This document shows, piece after piece, positions 16,248 through 26,081 of a stretch of DNA of 41,797 nucleotides (the first letter of the stretch is position 1; each line of letters begins with the position of its first letter). Made by a program: the position numbers and the translations under genes. Location of the stretch: NCBI GenBank assembly GCA_016192845.1, contig JACPTI010000143.1:1-41797 (forward strand). Reading direction: 5' to 3'. The notes below the pieces were generated by a model. That model did not search any database, had not been told where the DNA came from, and was given only the letters and a program-made list of their open reading frames with translations. This stretch comes from Acidobacteriota bacterium (GTDB taxonomy: Bacteria > Acidobacteriota > Vicinamibacteria > Vicinamibacterales > UBA2999).

Positions 16248-16653
16248 ATGCATGCACGTCTTCCCGGCTTTTTCGCCGCGTTCGCGCTCGTCTTGACCGG
16301 ACTCGCCGCCGCGCAGGAGACCACCGGTACGATCAGCGGCCGTATTCTCGATCCCCAGGGCCTGGCCGTCCCGGGGGCAACAGTGACCATTACGGGTCCA
16401 CAAGGGGCCCGTACGGTCGTGACTGATGCGGAAGGGCGGTTCACACAGCCGTTCCTGACGCCAAGCCACTACACCGTCCGCGCCGAGCTCGCCGGCTTCC
16501 GGCCGGTCGAGCAGCGCAACGTTCTCGTCAGCCTGGGCCAGACCGTCGACCTCGACCTGCAGATGCAGGTGGGCGGCCTCACCGAAGTCGTCGAAGTGGA
16601 AGCCGCGGCGCCGATCGTCGACACGCGCACCACGACGACGGGTGCGGTGCTCA
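16248..16653 (+). pseudogene. Truncated TonB-dependent receptor (signal peptide and regulatory domain only)
   Basis: ATG at 16248 with an upstream GAGGAG. A signal peptide (LPGFFAAFALVLTGLAAAQ) is followed by a complete carboxypeptidase-regulatory-like domain (GTISGRILDPQGLAVPGATVT to VVEVEAAAPIVDTRTTTTG), closely paralogous to the receptor at 12283. Homology stops after GAVLN at about 16653, where a heptamer repeat begins, and the frame then runs antisense through the aldehyde dehydrogenase. The plug and barrel, some 850 residues, are missing. A remnant, with the break exactly at the repeat. Confidence 0.82.
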
Positions 16654-16712
16654 ACAGGCAGAAGCAGTGCGCTTTTACTGCCTACTGCCTACTGCCTACT
16701 GCCGACTGCCGA
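16654..16712. repeat. Heptamer repeat (TACTGCC unit) at the receptor break point
   Basis: A degenerate left arm (AGGCAGAAGCAGTGCG) faces tandem TACTGCC units (about 16678-16712). The right end touches the stop codon of the aldehyde dehydrogenase gene (minus strand). Same unit as the elements at 18772, 20803, 24218, 25324 and 25661. Confidence 0.75.
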
Positions 16713-18191
16713 CTATTCCGTGTCGATCTGCGCGCGCTGCAGGCGGCCGCTGAAGTCGACGTAGATCGACTTCCACTCGGAAAACACGTCGAGCGCGGCG
16801 ACGCCCGCCTCACGGTGGCCGTTGCCGGTGGCCTTCGTGCCGCCGAACGGCAGATGGACCTCCGCGCCAATGGTCGGCGCGTTCACGTAGAAGATTCCGG
16901 TGTACATGTCGCGCATCGCCGTAAACGCCTTGTTCACGTCGCGCGTGTAGATCGACGCCGACAGGCCGTACGTCACCCCGTTGCCGATCGCGATCGCCTC
17001 GTCGAGCGAGCGGCAGCGCATCACGGACACGACGGGCCCGAAGATCTCCTCCTGCGCGACGGCCATCGCCGGCTGCACGTCGCCGAAGATCGTCGGCTCG
17101 TGAAAGAAGCCGCGCGCGTACGCGCCGTCGCACAGGCGGCGGCCGCCGGTCAGCAGCCGCGCGCCTTCCTGCCGCCCGATCTCGACGTAGCGGCCGACGG
17201 TCGCCACCTGGGCGTCGCTGACCGAGGGGCCCATCTGCACGCCGGGGTCGAGGCCGTTGCCGACACGCAGCGCGCGGGTCCGCTCCACGAACGCCTCGAC
17301 GAAGTCCTCGTACACCTGCTCGTGGACGACAACGCGGCTGGCGGCGGTGCAGCGCTGCCCCGTCGTGCCGAACCCGCCCCACAGGCAGCCGTCGACCGCC
17401 AGCTCGAGCTGCGCGTCGTCCATGATCATCACGACGTTCTTGCCGCCCATCTCGAGGTGGACCTTCTTGAAGGCGGACGCGGCGTTCTGGTTGACGAGCC
17501 GCCCTACCGCCGTCGAGCCGGTGAACGACACCACCGAGACGTCAGGATGCGTGGTGAGCGCCGTCCCGACGTCGGCGCCGCCGGTGACGAGATTGACCAC
17601 GCCGGGCGGGACGCCGGCCTCCTCGAGCACTCCGACGAAGTTCACGGCCGAGAGCGGCGTCAGCGTCGCCGGCTTGAAGACGACCGTGTTGCCGCACACC
17701 AGCGCGGGGATGATCTTCCACGACGGGATCGCCATCGGAAAGTTCCACGGCGTGATCACCGCGCAGACGCCGACGGGCTGCCGGACGGACATGGCGAACT
17801 TGTTCCGCAGCTCGGACGGCACCGTCTGGCCGTAGAGCCGCCGGCCCTCGCCGGCCATGAAGTACGTCATATCGATCGCTTCCTGAACGTCGCCGCGGGT
17901 CTCCTCGAGGACCTTGCCCATCTCGCGCGTCATGTCGCGCGCGAACTCCTCTTTTCGCGCCGCGATGAGGGCTGCGGCCCGGAACAGGATCTCGGCGCGC
18001 TTGGGGGCGGGCACGAGCCGCCACGACGCGTAGGCGCGCGAGGCGGCGGCAACGGCGTCGGCCGCGTCCTCCGGCGTCGACTCCTGGAACGTTCCGATGA
18101 GATCGGTCTGATCCGCCGGGTTGCGGTTTTCGAACACGGCGCCTCCGCGCGAGGGCACCCAGCGGCCGTCGATGTAGTTGTTGAATGTCAT
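16713..18191 (-). CDS. NAD(P)-dependent aldehyde dehydrogenase family protein
   Basis: 492 residues, usual length for the superfamily. Catalytic Cys281 in [12 protein letters not shown], general base Glu247 in HLEMGGKN, oxyanion Asn150 in [10 protein letters not shown] and the coenzyme motif FTGSTAVGR are all present, so the enzyme should be active in oxidising an aldehyde to the acid. [17 protein letters not shown] and the overall pattern suit semialdehyde-type members such as alpha-ketoglutaric semialdehyde dehydrogenase, but the substrate is not settled. ATG at 18191 was preferred over an upstream in-frame extension to 18254. The stop is next to a heptamer repeat. Divergently transcribed from the receiver-like gene at 18393. 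Confidence 0.93.
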   Translation of the reverse strand: MTFNNYIDGRWVPSRGGAVFENRNPADQTDLIGTFQESTPEDAADAVAAASRAYASWRLVPAPKRAEILFRAAALIAARKEEFARDMTREMGKVLEETRGDVQEAIDMTYFMAGEGRRLYGQTVPSELRNKFAMSVRQPVGVCAVITPWNFPMAIPSWKIIPALVCGNTVVFKPATLTPLSAVNFVGVLEEAGVPPGVVNLVTGGADVGTALTTHPDVSVVSFTGSTAVGRLVNQNAASAFKKVHLEMGGKNVVMIMDDAQLELAVDGCLWGGFGTTGQRCTAASRVVVHEQVYEDFVEAFVERTRALRVGNGLDPGVQMGPSVSDAQVATVGRYVEIGRQEGARLLTGGRRLCDGAYARGFFHEPTIFGDVQPAMAVAQEEIFGPVVSVMRCRSLDEAIAIGNGVTYGLSASIYTRDVNKAFTAMRDMYTGIFYVNAPTIGAEVHLPFGGTKATGNGHREAGVAALDVFSEWKSIYVDFSGRLQRAQIDTE

Positions 18192-18392
18192 GGGTAATAT
18201 TCTGCACCGTCCCCACCGACGCGCTTCGTGGCAGATCCACGCTATCTGGCGCAACGAAGGGGGTTATCGATCGGTAGCCCCACCGAGGACGAAAGTTCGC
18301 GCTCAACGAACAGACGGCGACAGTCCCAGGAAACCGGCTCTCTGAGCGTGGCACGGATCCTGAATCCTTCCCGGGCGGGAAGGCGGGATCTG

Positions 18393-18803
<411 letters not shown>

Positions 18804-18926
18804 TGCAGTAGATCGCATACACTGCGTACGGTTTTCGGTCTTGCCGCCGAATGCAGACTGGTTAGTCCGAGGTTCCCCAATGGTTCAGACGGTATCTCCC
18901 TGAGCGATATAGGGAAACGCCAACCA

Positions 18927-20648
18927 TCACTTTCCGGTTACTGGCAACAATCCGAGTAGCTCATAGGCACGTCGCTGGACCGCCGTCAGGTCCGGCACCT
19001 GCGAGAACGTCAACGCCGTGTCCTCACCTTTCAGTCGATAGGTGTTGCGACAGCGCGTCGCCAGCTCGGCCAGCAGACTCTGAAAGCTGTGCACCGGCAG
19101 TCCCTCCGGCGTGGTGTGCGTCGCTTTCTTCTGCTGCGCCGCCGCACCGACCTTGGCGGGCAACACCGGGTCGCGGCGCCTCCGGGCGGCCGGCAACTCC
19201 TCATCCTCGAACAGGAGGGGCGCCAAGGCGCGTCGCATGTGCCACTCGACATAGTAGGCCAGCACGCACAGGAAGATATGCGCGGGCACGCGCGTGTCGG
19301 TCCGATGGCGAATCGGCCGCACGAGCAGATCGATCCCTTTCAAACAGCGGAAAGCGCGCTCCACCTGCGAGAGCCCTTTGTACGTGCGCACGGTGTCCTC
19401 GGCCGAGAGGCGTGCAGCCGGCTCGCTCGTGCGGAGCACGTAGATGCCATCCAACGCGGCTTCGCTCGCGATGGACGCGTCCTGCCTGGTCCATTGGCAC
19501 GTGCCCTCCGCGATGCGCACGTCGAAGTGCTTGCCCACCTTGTGGCGCGCCAGAATCTTGCCCGCCTTCATGCCGATGACGGCGTCGGTGAGCGGCGTTT
19601 TGGTCCGGCGTGTCACTTCGCGCACCAGTCGCGTCAGGTCGCGCGCGGTCGCCTCGAGCAAGGCCTGCCGCTTGCGGCGGCGCTCGTCGGCGAGTAGCGG
19701 ATTGTAGCAAGCCACCAAGCGTTCGCCCGGGAACGCCGGCGCGGTGATTTCGGCCAGATGTTGCTCGTCGAACAACGACAGTTGCAGCGCGCCCTCGGTC
19801 ACCAGCTTGCGGATGGCGACACTCGTCAGCGCCGTGATCCAGCCGAGGCCCGGGTGCGCCTGCAGCCGATCAATCTGCGGGTGGGTGAGCATGCCCCGGT
19901 CCCCGACCAGCACCAGGCGCGCGAGGCCAAACCGCTGCCGCAGTTTCTCAATCTGGTCCGGCACCGTCGTGGGGTCCCCCGTGTTGCCGGGGTAGACGCT
20001 CACCGCGACGGGACGCCCGTCGCCATCGGTCAGCACGCCATAGACGATGATCGGACGGCCCGTCTGCCCATCCCGGTCGTGGCCGAACCGGGCCAAGGGA
20101 CAGGTCCGCCCCTCGTAGTAACTACTCGTCACGTCGTAGAGCACCACGCCCCCGTCGGTCAGGTGCCGGGCGGCCAGCGTCTGTTCGATGCGGTCCTGCC
20201 GAGCCAGGAGCCAGTCCATAGCCGCGTAGAGCTCGTCTTCGTCGGCCGCCGCCACGCCCAATTCCTCGGCCAACGTCGTGGTGTGCCAGAGGCGCGTCGT
20301 CGCCAGCTTCGAACACGGCTCGATCAACCGCTCGTCAATCATCGCGAGCACCAGGGTACGCTCGCGGCTCCGCTTCGATGCGATGACGCGGTCCAGGCCC
20401 AGTGTCCGGATGGTGCCGAGGATGACCTCCACATGGCCGTGCGGGCGCGTCCGTTCGGTCTCGAACAGGTCGCGCGGGGAGACGAGCACTTCGTCGCGCA
20501 ACAGGCGCCGCAGCATCTCGACCTTGCGGGCGGGCCAGTGCGACAGGTTGGCGAGCGTGCGCTTGTGGGTGTGGCGGCCCTCGCGCCAGCCTTCGCGCAG
20601 CAGAATCGCGGGCGAGGAGGTGCGGTTGGGCACCGTGTCGATATACAT
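18927..20648 (-). CDS. IS1634-family DDE transposase
   Basis: 573 residues, full length. Catalytic residues are recognisable: first Asp in VVLYDVTSSYYEG, second Asp in LVGDRGMLTHPQ, and the C-terminal Glu within YKGLSQVERAFRCLK, which follows the Y-x2-R-x3-E-type signature of IS4-group transposases. The frame is uninterrupted, so the element is probably still competent. ATG at 20648. A strong promoter match (20656-20684) places the transcription start at or next to the ATG, so the mRNA is probably leaderless, a means of keeping expression low. Confidence 0.92.
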   Translation of the reverse strand: MYIDTVPNRTSSPAILLREGWREGRHTHKRTLANLSHWPARKVEMLRRLLRDEVLVSPRDLFETERTRPHGHVEVILGTIRTLGLDRVIASKRSRERTLVLAMIDERLIEPCSKLATTRLWHTTTLAEELGVAAADEDELYAAMDWLLARQDRIEQTLAARHLTDGGVVLYDVTSSYYEGRTCPLARFGHDRDGQTGRPIIVYGVLTDGDGRPVAVSVYPGNTGDPTTVPDQIEKLRQRFGLARLVLVGDRGMLTHPQIDRLQAHPGLGWITALTSVAIRKLVTEGALQLSLFDEQHLAEITAPAFPGERLVACYNPLLADERRRKRQALLEATARDLTRLVREVTRRTKTPLTDAVIGMKAGKILARHKVGKHFDVRIAEGTCQWTRQDASIASEAALDGIYVLRTSEPAARLSAEDTVRTYKGLSQVERAFRCLKGIDLLVRPIRHRTDTRVPAHIFLCVLAYYVEWHMRRALAPLLFEDEELPAARRRRDPVLPAKVGAAAQQKKATHTTPEGLPVHSFQSLLAELATRCRNTYRLKGEDTALTFSQVPDLTAVQRRAYELLGLLPVTGK

Positions 20649-20655
20649 GGGAGCG

Positions 20656-20684
20656 TATATACCATACTAACCCACTATATACAA
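20656..20684 (-). promoter_or_regulatory. Transposase promoter
   Basis: On the minus strand TTGTAT (20684-20679), a 17-bp spacer and TATATA (20661-20656) lie in an AT-rich patch that stands out from the surrounding GC-rich DNA. The expected start site falls within a base or two of the transposase ATG at 20648. Confidence 0.5.
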
Positions 20685-20802
20685 GTTATATATCACTATT
20701 ACATGGGAACACTTGGCGGCGGCCACAGCACGCCGAAGTCGTGGCCGATCAATGAGTTCACGTCAGAAATCGGGTCAGAATCAGGGGGAACTTCGGGTTA
20801 GT

Positions 20803-20816
20803 GCCTACTGCCTACT
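20803..20816. repeat. Heptamer repeat GCCTACT x2, right arm
   Basis: Two exact units end on the base before the PilZ ATG at 20817. Together with 18772-18802 it forms the inverted element interrupted by the IS. Confidence 0.75.
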
Positions 20817-21161
20817 ATGAGCGACAACAAGCGGCAGGCCGAGCGGGTGCCGATGCTCGGCGAGCTGTACGCCGAGGTGATGGTGTTCCAGCCGATGCTG
20901 GTACGCGACATCAGCCGCAGCGGCGTCACCGTTGAAACCCGGTTCCCTCTTCAGATTGACTCGCTCCACGACGTGCGGCTGACGCTCGGCGGCAGGTCGG
21001 TGATTCTCAAGGGACGCGTTGTCCACTCGCACATCAGCGACGTCGACCAGGATATCGTCGTCTACCGGACGGGCCTCGAGTTCGTCGAGCCGTCGGCCGC
21101 CGTGATCGGCGCCATCGTCGAGTTCATCGAGACGGTGAAAGCGAATCGGAGCGGCGTCTGA
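20817..21161 (+). CDS. PilZ-domain protein, probable c-di-GMP receptor
   Basis: 114 residues made almost entirely of one PilZ domain. Both ligand motifs are present: RQAER (residues 6-10, RxxxR) and DISRSGV (DxSxxG) about 20 residues later. The later strands (VRLTLGGRSVILKGRVVHSH, YRTGLEFVEP) complete the barrel. There is no output domain, so it probably acts as an adaptor. No Shine-Dalgarno sequence is visible, since heptamer repeats run up to the ATG. The IS insertion 20 bp upstream has cut the gene from its native promoter. An HD-GYP phosphodiesterase gene lies at 32024. Confidence 0.88.
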   Translation: MSDNKRQAERVPMLGELYAEVMVFQPMLVRDISRSGVTVETRFPLQIDSLHDVRLTLGGRSVILKGRVVHSHISDVDQDIVVYRTGLEFVEPSAAVIGAIVEFIETVKANRSGV

Positions 21162-21179
21162 CCGGAGCCGGACCTGATC

Positions 21180-21202
21180 GAAGGCGGGCCTTCAGGCCCT
21201 TC
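21180..21202. terminator. Bidirectional hairpin between convergent genes
   Basis: GGGCC-TTCA-GGCCC (21186-21199), extended by GAAG/CTTC (21180-21183 and 21199-21202) around a bulge. It contains the TGA stop of the cyclotransferase gene and lies 18 bp after the PilZ stop. No T tract. Confidence 0.5.
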
Positions 21203-21596
21203 TGCCGAGGTACTGCAGGTAATCGCCGGAGGGGATCCGCTCGGCCCGACCGAGCGGTGCATTGTAGAAGTACGCCCACGCCTCGACGACGCGGCCGTCC
21301 TCGAGCGTGACCCGCGTGATCTCGCGCGTATAGAGGCTGCTCTGCGGCTCGTCCGCGCGGCACCCCTCGAACTCGTCGAGCGCCTGCAGCACGATCGCCG
21401 GGTGGGTCATCCGGTAGACCTCGCCCCAGACGCGGGCGTCGGAGGCCGGCACCGCCGCCGGATAGATCCCGAGGTCGAACAGCGCCGCCGCAATGGTGCC
21501 GCGTCCGAGATACACCAAGTGCTGGTCGACGCGGAGCCGCCCCGTCCGGTTGAACGGTGTCATCAGCGTCCCGTAGAAGAAGACGAGGTCGACCAT
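21192..21596 (-). CDS. Gamma-glutamylcyclotransferase (AIG2/GGCT)-family protein
   Basis: 134 residues. The substrate-binding FYGTLM motif lies at residues 7-12, followed by the family pattern GTIAAALFDLGIYPA, VWGEVYRMT and LDEFEG, whose acidic residue is the expected catalytic Glu. Members release 5-oxoproline from gamma-glutamyl compounds or handle related gamma-glutamylamines; the substrate here is unknown. ATG at 21596. Likely distal gene of the tsaD-yjbQ-nudix-HD series, 109 bp after the HD gene, convergent with PilZ. Confidence 0.85.
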   Translation of the reverse strand: MVDLVFFYGTLMTPFNRTGRLRVDQHLVYLGRGTIAAALFDLGIYPAAVPASDARVWGEVYRMTHPAIVLQALDEFEGCRADEPQSSLYTREITRVTLEDGRVVEAWAYFYNAPLGRAERIPSGDYLQYLGRRA

Positions 21597-21705
21597 TGCC
21601 GCGAAGGGGGGTGCTTGTAAGTTTTACGCCACCTGCCAGCGGGGCGTTTACGGGCGGGTCAGGCGGTGACGAGGGGCAGAATCCCGGTGACGACCCGTTC
21701 TGGGG

Positions 21706-22272
21706 TCAGACCCCCGCCAGGCCGAGGGCGTCGGCGCGCTCGCGCATGAAGGCGATGACGTTCTTGACGTGCTCCTCGAGCGGCAGGCCAAGCTCGACGG
21801 CGCCGCGGCGCAGGTCGTCGCGCGAGACCGCCCGCGCAAAAGCCTTGTCCTTCATGCGTTTGAGGACCGACGAGGCCTCGAGGTCGAGAATGCTCCTGGT
21901 GGGCCGGACGAGGGCGGCCGCCGTCACGAACCCGGCCATCTCATCGCAGGCATACAGCGTCTTTTCGAGCCGCGTCTCGCGCGGCACCCCGCTGTAGTCG
22001 GCGTGCGACAGAATGGCGCGCGTCATCCATTCGGGATACGCCCGCCGCCGCAGCTCCTCGCAGCCGCGGAACGGGTGATCGGCCGCCGTCTGATAGCGCT
22101 CGTAGTCGAAGTCATGGAGCAGCGCGACGATGCCCCACGCCTCCTCGTCTTCGCCGAATATGCGGGCGTAGCCGCGGACGGCCGCTTCGACCGCGAGCGC
22201 GTGCTTGCGCAGGCTCTCGCTCTTGGTCCATTCCGTCAGGAGCTGCCAAGCCGCGTCGCGCGACAGTTCCAT
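21706..22272 (-). CDS. HD-domain metal-dependent phosphohydrolase
   Basis: 188 residues. HD superfamily signature: first His in RKHALAVEAAVRGYA, the HD pair in VALLHDFDYERY, and later SHADYSGVPR and CDEMAGFV. This is the subgroup of small HDIG proteins seen across bacteria; the substrate is unknown. ATG at 22272 with GAGG upstream. It starts 6 bp after the Nudix stop, so it belongs to the same transcript. The stop codon lies in the palindrome GGGGTC-A-GACCCC (21702-21714), a short motif related to the other GC palindromes here. Confidence 0.85.
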   Translation of the reverse strand: MELSRDAAWQLLTEWTKSESLRKHALAVEAAVRGYARIFGEDEEAWGIVALLHDFDYERYQTAADHPFRGCEELRRRAYPEWMTRAILSHADYSGVPRETRLEKTLYACDEMAGFVTAAALVRPTRSILDLEASSVLKRMKDKAFARAVSRDDLRRGAVELGLPLEEHVKNVIAFMRERADALGLAGV

Positions 22273-22278
22273 ACGACC

Positions 22279-22746
22279 TCACCTCACCGCCCGCGGCGCC
22301 TCACGCGCCAGCTCGAGCGCGCGGTCGATGACCGCACGAGCCTTCGCCGTCAGGTCGTAAGGACCCAGGTCCGCGGGCCGCACGAAGACGGCGCGGTCGA
22401 CATCCGACCCCGGGCGCAACTCGCCGCCGACGGGCCAGCAGAGATAGTCGACGAGCACGAAGTGGTACCGCACGCGCCGCGTCTCGTCCAGGAGAATGCG
22501 ATCGAACACCTCAATCACGGGACCGACCTCCACCTCGAGACCGGTCTCTTCGAGCATCTCGCGCGCGACGCCCGCTTCGAGCGTCTCGCCGAGCTCGAGC
22601 GTTCCGCCGGGCAGGCTCCAGCGCCCGGCCAGCGGCTCGTAGCGGCGCCGGACGATGAGCACTTCGCCGCCGCGGACGATGACGGCGCCGACGCCAACAA
22701 TCGGCCGTTCCGGATACTCCCGCCGATCAGCATTTCTGTCGTTCAC
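22279..22746 (-). CDS. Nudix hydrolase
   Basis: 155 residues. The Nudix box GGTLELGETLEAGVAREMLEETG fits Gx5Ex7REUxEExGU, so Mg-dependent cleavage of a nucleoside diphosphate linked to X is expected. VGVGAVIVRGGEVLIVRRR and WSLPG precede it, as in ADP-ribose or dNTP-type members. The start GTG at 22746 overlaps the YjbQ stop by one base (TAGTG), indicating translational coupling. Confidence 0.92.
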   Translation of the reverse strand: MNDRNADRREYPERPIVGVGAVIVRGGEVLIVRRRYEPLAGRWSLPGGTLELGETLEAGVAREMLEETGLEVEVGPVIEVFDRILLDETRRVRYHFVLVDYLCWPVGGELRPGSDVDRAVFVRPADLGPYDLTAKARAVIDRALELAREAPRAVR

Positions 22747-23159
22747 TATTCACCCATGACTTTCACGATGACCCGTTTGCGGCGCTGCCCGTCGAACTCC
22801 GCGTAGAAGACCTGCTCCCACGGCCCGAGGTCGAGCTTCCCTTTCGTGATCGGCAGCACCACCTGATGCCCCATCAGCGTGCGTTTGAGATGGGCGTCGG
22901 CGTTGTCCTCGCCGGTCTGATGGTGGCGGTAGTCGCGCCCCGCCGGGGCGAGCTTCTCCAGCCACACCTGAAAATCGTGGATCAGCCCGTTCTCCCAGTC
23001 GTTCACGTAGACGGCGGCCGTGATGTGCATCGGCGAGACGAGCACCAGACCTTCGGCGACGCCGCTCCGCCGGACGATATCCGCCACCTCATCGGTGATG
23101 CGGACGAACTCCTGCCGCTTCTTCGTCTCGAACCAGAGATATTCGGTGAGCGCCTTCAT
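22746..23159 (-). CDS. yjbQ: YjbQ/UPF0047 family protein
   Basis: 137 residues, the whole family length. Seen are [11 protein letters not shown], the central [26 protein letters not shown] and [28 protein letters not shown], with the conserved His and Glu residues that form the putative active site. E. coli YjbQ has been reported to show weak thiamine-phosphate synthase activity; the physiological role is unclear. ATG overlaps the tsaD stop by 4 nt (ATGA). Conserved coupling with tsaD is noteworthy but not explained. Confidence 0.92.
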   Translation of the reverse strand: MKALTEYLWFETKKRQEFVRITDEVADIVRRSGVAEGLVLVSPMHITAAVYVNDWENGLIHDFQVWLEKLAPAGRDYRHHQTGEDNADAHLKRTLMGHQVVLPITKGKLDLGPWEQVFYAEFDGQRRKRVIVKVMGE

Positions 23160-24217
23160 GCAGCCTGGAGCGGCAGCGACGGGTCGGCATTCAGGTCGGG
23201 GCCCCCGACCACGCCCGCGCGGTAGCGGCGCAGCCCCGCTGCCGCAATCATCGCGGCATTATCCGTCGAGAGCGCCGGGCTCGGGATGAACACGGGGAGG
23301 CCGCGCGAGGCGCCGCGCGCCTCCGCCTCCTCGCGCAGCCGGCTGTTGGCGGAGACGCCGCCCGCGATCCCGACGCTGCGCGCGTCGTACCAGAGCGCCG
23401 CCTCGAACAGCCGATCGAGCAGCGTCTCGACGACGACACGCTGGAAGCTGGCGGCGATGTCAGCCACCTCGGCCGGCGGCAGGCCGTCGAGTCCGAGATC
23501 CTCGCGGCGCGCCGCGACGTGGCGCACGACCGACGTCTTCAACCCGCTGAAGCTGAAGTCGCGGCGGCCGGGCAGGTGCGGCGCGTTGCGATCGGCGTGC
23601 GTGAGCCGCGTCTTCGGAAACCGCACGGCGCGATCGTTGCCGTGGCGGGCGACCAGATCGATGGCAGGTCCGCCGGGGTACCCGAGCCCGAGCAGCTTCG
23701 CCACCTTGTCGAACGCCTCCCCCGCGGCGTCGTCGCGCGTCCGCCCGAGCAATTCGTAGCGGCCGGGCTGCTCAATCCGATACAGGTTCGTATGCCCGCC
23801 GGAGACGACGAGCACGACGGCGGGCCGCGGCATCTCCCCGCGTTCGAGGACGAGCGATTCGATGTGGCCGGCCAGATGGTGGACGGGAATGAGCGGCACC
23901 GAGCGGGCCCAGGCGAGCGCCTTCGCAAAGGCCAGTCCGACCAGCAGCGATCCCACCAGCCCGGGTCCCTGGGTCACCGCGATCGCGTCGTACCCGCCGC
24001 CGCCCGCCTCGAGCGCCTGCCGCACGACGCCGCAGATGTCGCGCACGTGCTGCCGGGCGGAGAGCTCCGGGACGACGCCGCCCCACTCGCGGTGCACGGC
24101 GACCTGCGAGGCGACCACGCTGGAACGGATGCGCCACGGCCGCTCGAGTTCGCCGGTTTCCTCCACCACGGCGGCGGCCGTCTCGTCACACGACGTTTCG
24201 ATGCCGAGAACTCTCAT
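23156..24217 (-). CDS. tsaD: TsaD, tRNA N6-threonylcarbamoyladenosine transferase
   Basis: 353 residues. Transfers threonylcarbamoyl from its AMP ester to A37 of ANN-decoding tRNAs in the TsaBDE complex. Seen are [13 protein letters not shown] at the N-terminus, the metal-site motif [10 protein letters not shown] (H114 and H118; most homologues have HLEGH), [28 protein letters not shown] and [12 protein letters not shown]. All ASKHA-fold motifs are present. ATG at 24217. tsaB and tsaE are not in the window. The C-terminal overlap with yjbQ suggests co-expression. Confidence 0.96.
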   Translation of the reverse strand: MRVLGIETSCDETAAAVVEETGELERPWRIRSSVVASQVAVHREWGGVVPELSARQHVRDICGVVRQALEAGGGGYDAIAVTQGPGLVGSLLVGLAFAKALAWARSVPLIPVHHLAGHIESLVLERGEMPRPAVVLVVSGGHTNLYRIEQPGRYELLGRTRDDAAGEAFDKVAKLLGLGYPGGPAIDLVARHGNDRAVRFPKTRLTHADRNAPHLPGRRDFSFSGLKTSVVRHVAARREDLGLDGLPPAEVADIAASFQRVVVETLLDRLFEAALWYDARSVGIAGGVSANSRLREEAEARGASRGLPVFIPSPALSTDNAAMIAAAGLRRYRAGVVGGPDLNADPSLPLQAA

Positions 24218-24294
24218 CAGTAGGCAGTAGGCAGTGGGCGGTCAACGGCACCTCAGGTCAGGCTGCCCACTGCCGGCTGCCTGCTGCCTACTAA
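24218..24294. repeat. Inverted heptamer element (AGTAGGC / GCCTACT) between tsaD and mtnA
   Basis: Left arm AGTAGGCAGTAGGCAGTGGGC (about 24220-24240) faces right arm GCCCACTGCCGGCTGCCTGC, continuing to about 24293. The right arm is read as the last residues of MtnA ([12 protein letters not shown]) because the mtnA stop lies in the spacer at 24253-24255. Confidence 0.85.
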
Positions 24295-25323
24295 TTGTGC
24301 CAGCGACGTCTCGTACGGCGGCCGCACGATGCCCCGTTCGGTGACGATCGCGGTGACATAGCGGGCGGGCGTCACGTCGAAGGCGGGGTTGCGGACGCGG
24401 GCACCGTCGGGCGTCAGCCGGGCCGGCCCGACGTGCGTGACCTCACGCGCGCCGCGCTCCTCGATTGGAATCCGACTGCCGTCCGGCGTCGCCAGATCGA
24501 CGGTCGAGATCGGCGCCGCGACGTAGAACGGAATGCCGTGCTCCTTCGCCAGCACGGCCAGTCCATAGGTGCCGATCTTGTTGGCGACATCGCCGTTGGC
24601 GGCGATCCGATCGGCGCCGACGACGACCAGGTCGACGTGACCCTGCCGCATCATCACCGCCGCCATGTTGTCGGTGATGACGGTCGTGTCGATCCCGTCC
24701 CTGACCAGCTCCCACGCGGTCAGCCGCGCGCCCTGGAGGAACGGCCGCGTCTCGTCGGCAAGCACCGCCACTTTCTTCCCGCCCTCGACGGCGGCACGAA
24801 CGACGCCGAGCGCCGTCCCGTAGCCGGCGGTCGCCAGCGCGCCGGCGTTGCAGTGCGTGAGGATGTTGGCCGACTCGGGCACCAGCGTCGCGCCGTGCGC
24901 GCCCATCGACCGGCAGCCGGCCACGTCTTCGTCATGGACCCGCAGCGCCTCGGTTTCGAGTCGCTGCGCGATCTCCGTGACCGAGCAGCCCGCCTGTGCG
25001 GCGTCGGCAAACGCACGCTTCATGCGATCGATCGCCCAGAACAGGTTCACCGCCGTCGGCCGCGTGGCCGCCATCAGGTCGCACGTCTTCTGGAACTCGG
25101 CGGCAAACTGCTTGGTGCCGGTCGCCCTGCTCCGCCGCATCCCGAGCGCGATCCCCATTGCCGCGGCGACGCCAATCGCCGGCGCGCCGCGAATCACCAT
25201 CGATTTGATCGCCTTCGCTACCTCGGACGCCGTCCTGCACGTGACATACACTTCCGCGGACGGCAGCTTCCGCTGGTTGATCATGACGACGGCGTCGCGT
25301 TGCCATTCGATGGTCGGCAGCAT
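24253..25323 (-). CDS. mtnA: MtnA, S-methyl-5-thioribose-1-phosphate isomerase
   Basis: 356 residues. Converts methylthioribose-1-phosphate to methylthioribulose-1-phosphate in methionine or methylthioadenosine salvage. Active-site Cys158 ([12 protein letters not shown]) and Asp238 ([13 protein letters not shown]) are in place, with [16 protein letters not shown] near the N-terminus. That separates it from eIF2B-like regulatory relatives. ATG at 25323. The last dozen residues are encoded by a heptamer-repeat arm, so the natural end was probably near TSLAQL. Other mtn genes are not seen; MtnA may work in a DHAP-shunt-type pathway with a phosphorylase. Confidence 0.95.
   Translation of the reverse strand: MLPTIEWQRDAVVMINQRKLPSAEVYVTCRTASEVAKAIKSMVIRGAPAIGVAAAMGIALGMRRSRATGTKQFAAEFQKTCDLMAATRPTAVNLFWAIDRMKRAFADAAQAGCSVTEIAQRLETEALRVHDEDVAGCRSMGAHGATLVPESANILTHCNAGALATAGYGTALGVVRAAVEGGKKVAVLADETRPFLQGARLTAWELVRDGIDTTVITDNMAAVMMRQGHVDLVVVGADRIAANGDVANKIGTYGLAVLAKEHGIPFYVAAPISTVDLATPDGSRIPIEERGAREVTHVGPARLTPDGARVRNPAFDVTPARYVTAIVTERGIVRPPYETSLAQLVGSRQPAVGSLT

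Positions 25324-26067
<744 letters not shown>

Positions 26068-26081
<14 letters not shown>

Larger units (their letters stand above)
18867..20796. mobile_element. Insertion sequence, IS1634 family, with 6-bp target duplication
   Basis: 1930 bp with one transposase gene. The ends are imperfect inverted repeats: CCGAGGTTCCCC (18867-18878) against CCGAAGTTCCCC (reverse of 20785-20796), 11 of 12 matching, with further similarity inside (TTCAGAC/TTCTGAC). Direct repeats GTTAGT flank both sides (18861-18866 and 20797-20802). The element looks complete and recent, and it sits within a heptamer-repeat element 20 bp upstream of the PilZ start codon. Confidence 0.88.

Noticed and set aside
18840..18926. 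Possible tRNA-like stretch near the left IS end (GGTTCCCCAATGGTTCAGACGG)
   Set aside because: No cloverleaf could be drawn. The segment is the inverted terminal repeat of the IS.
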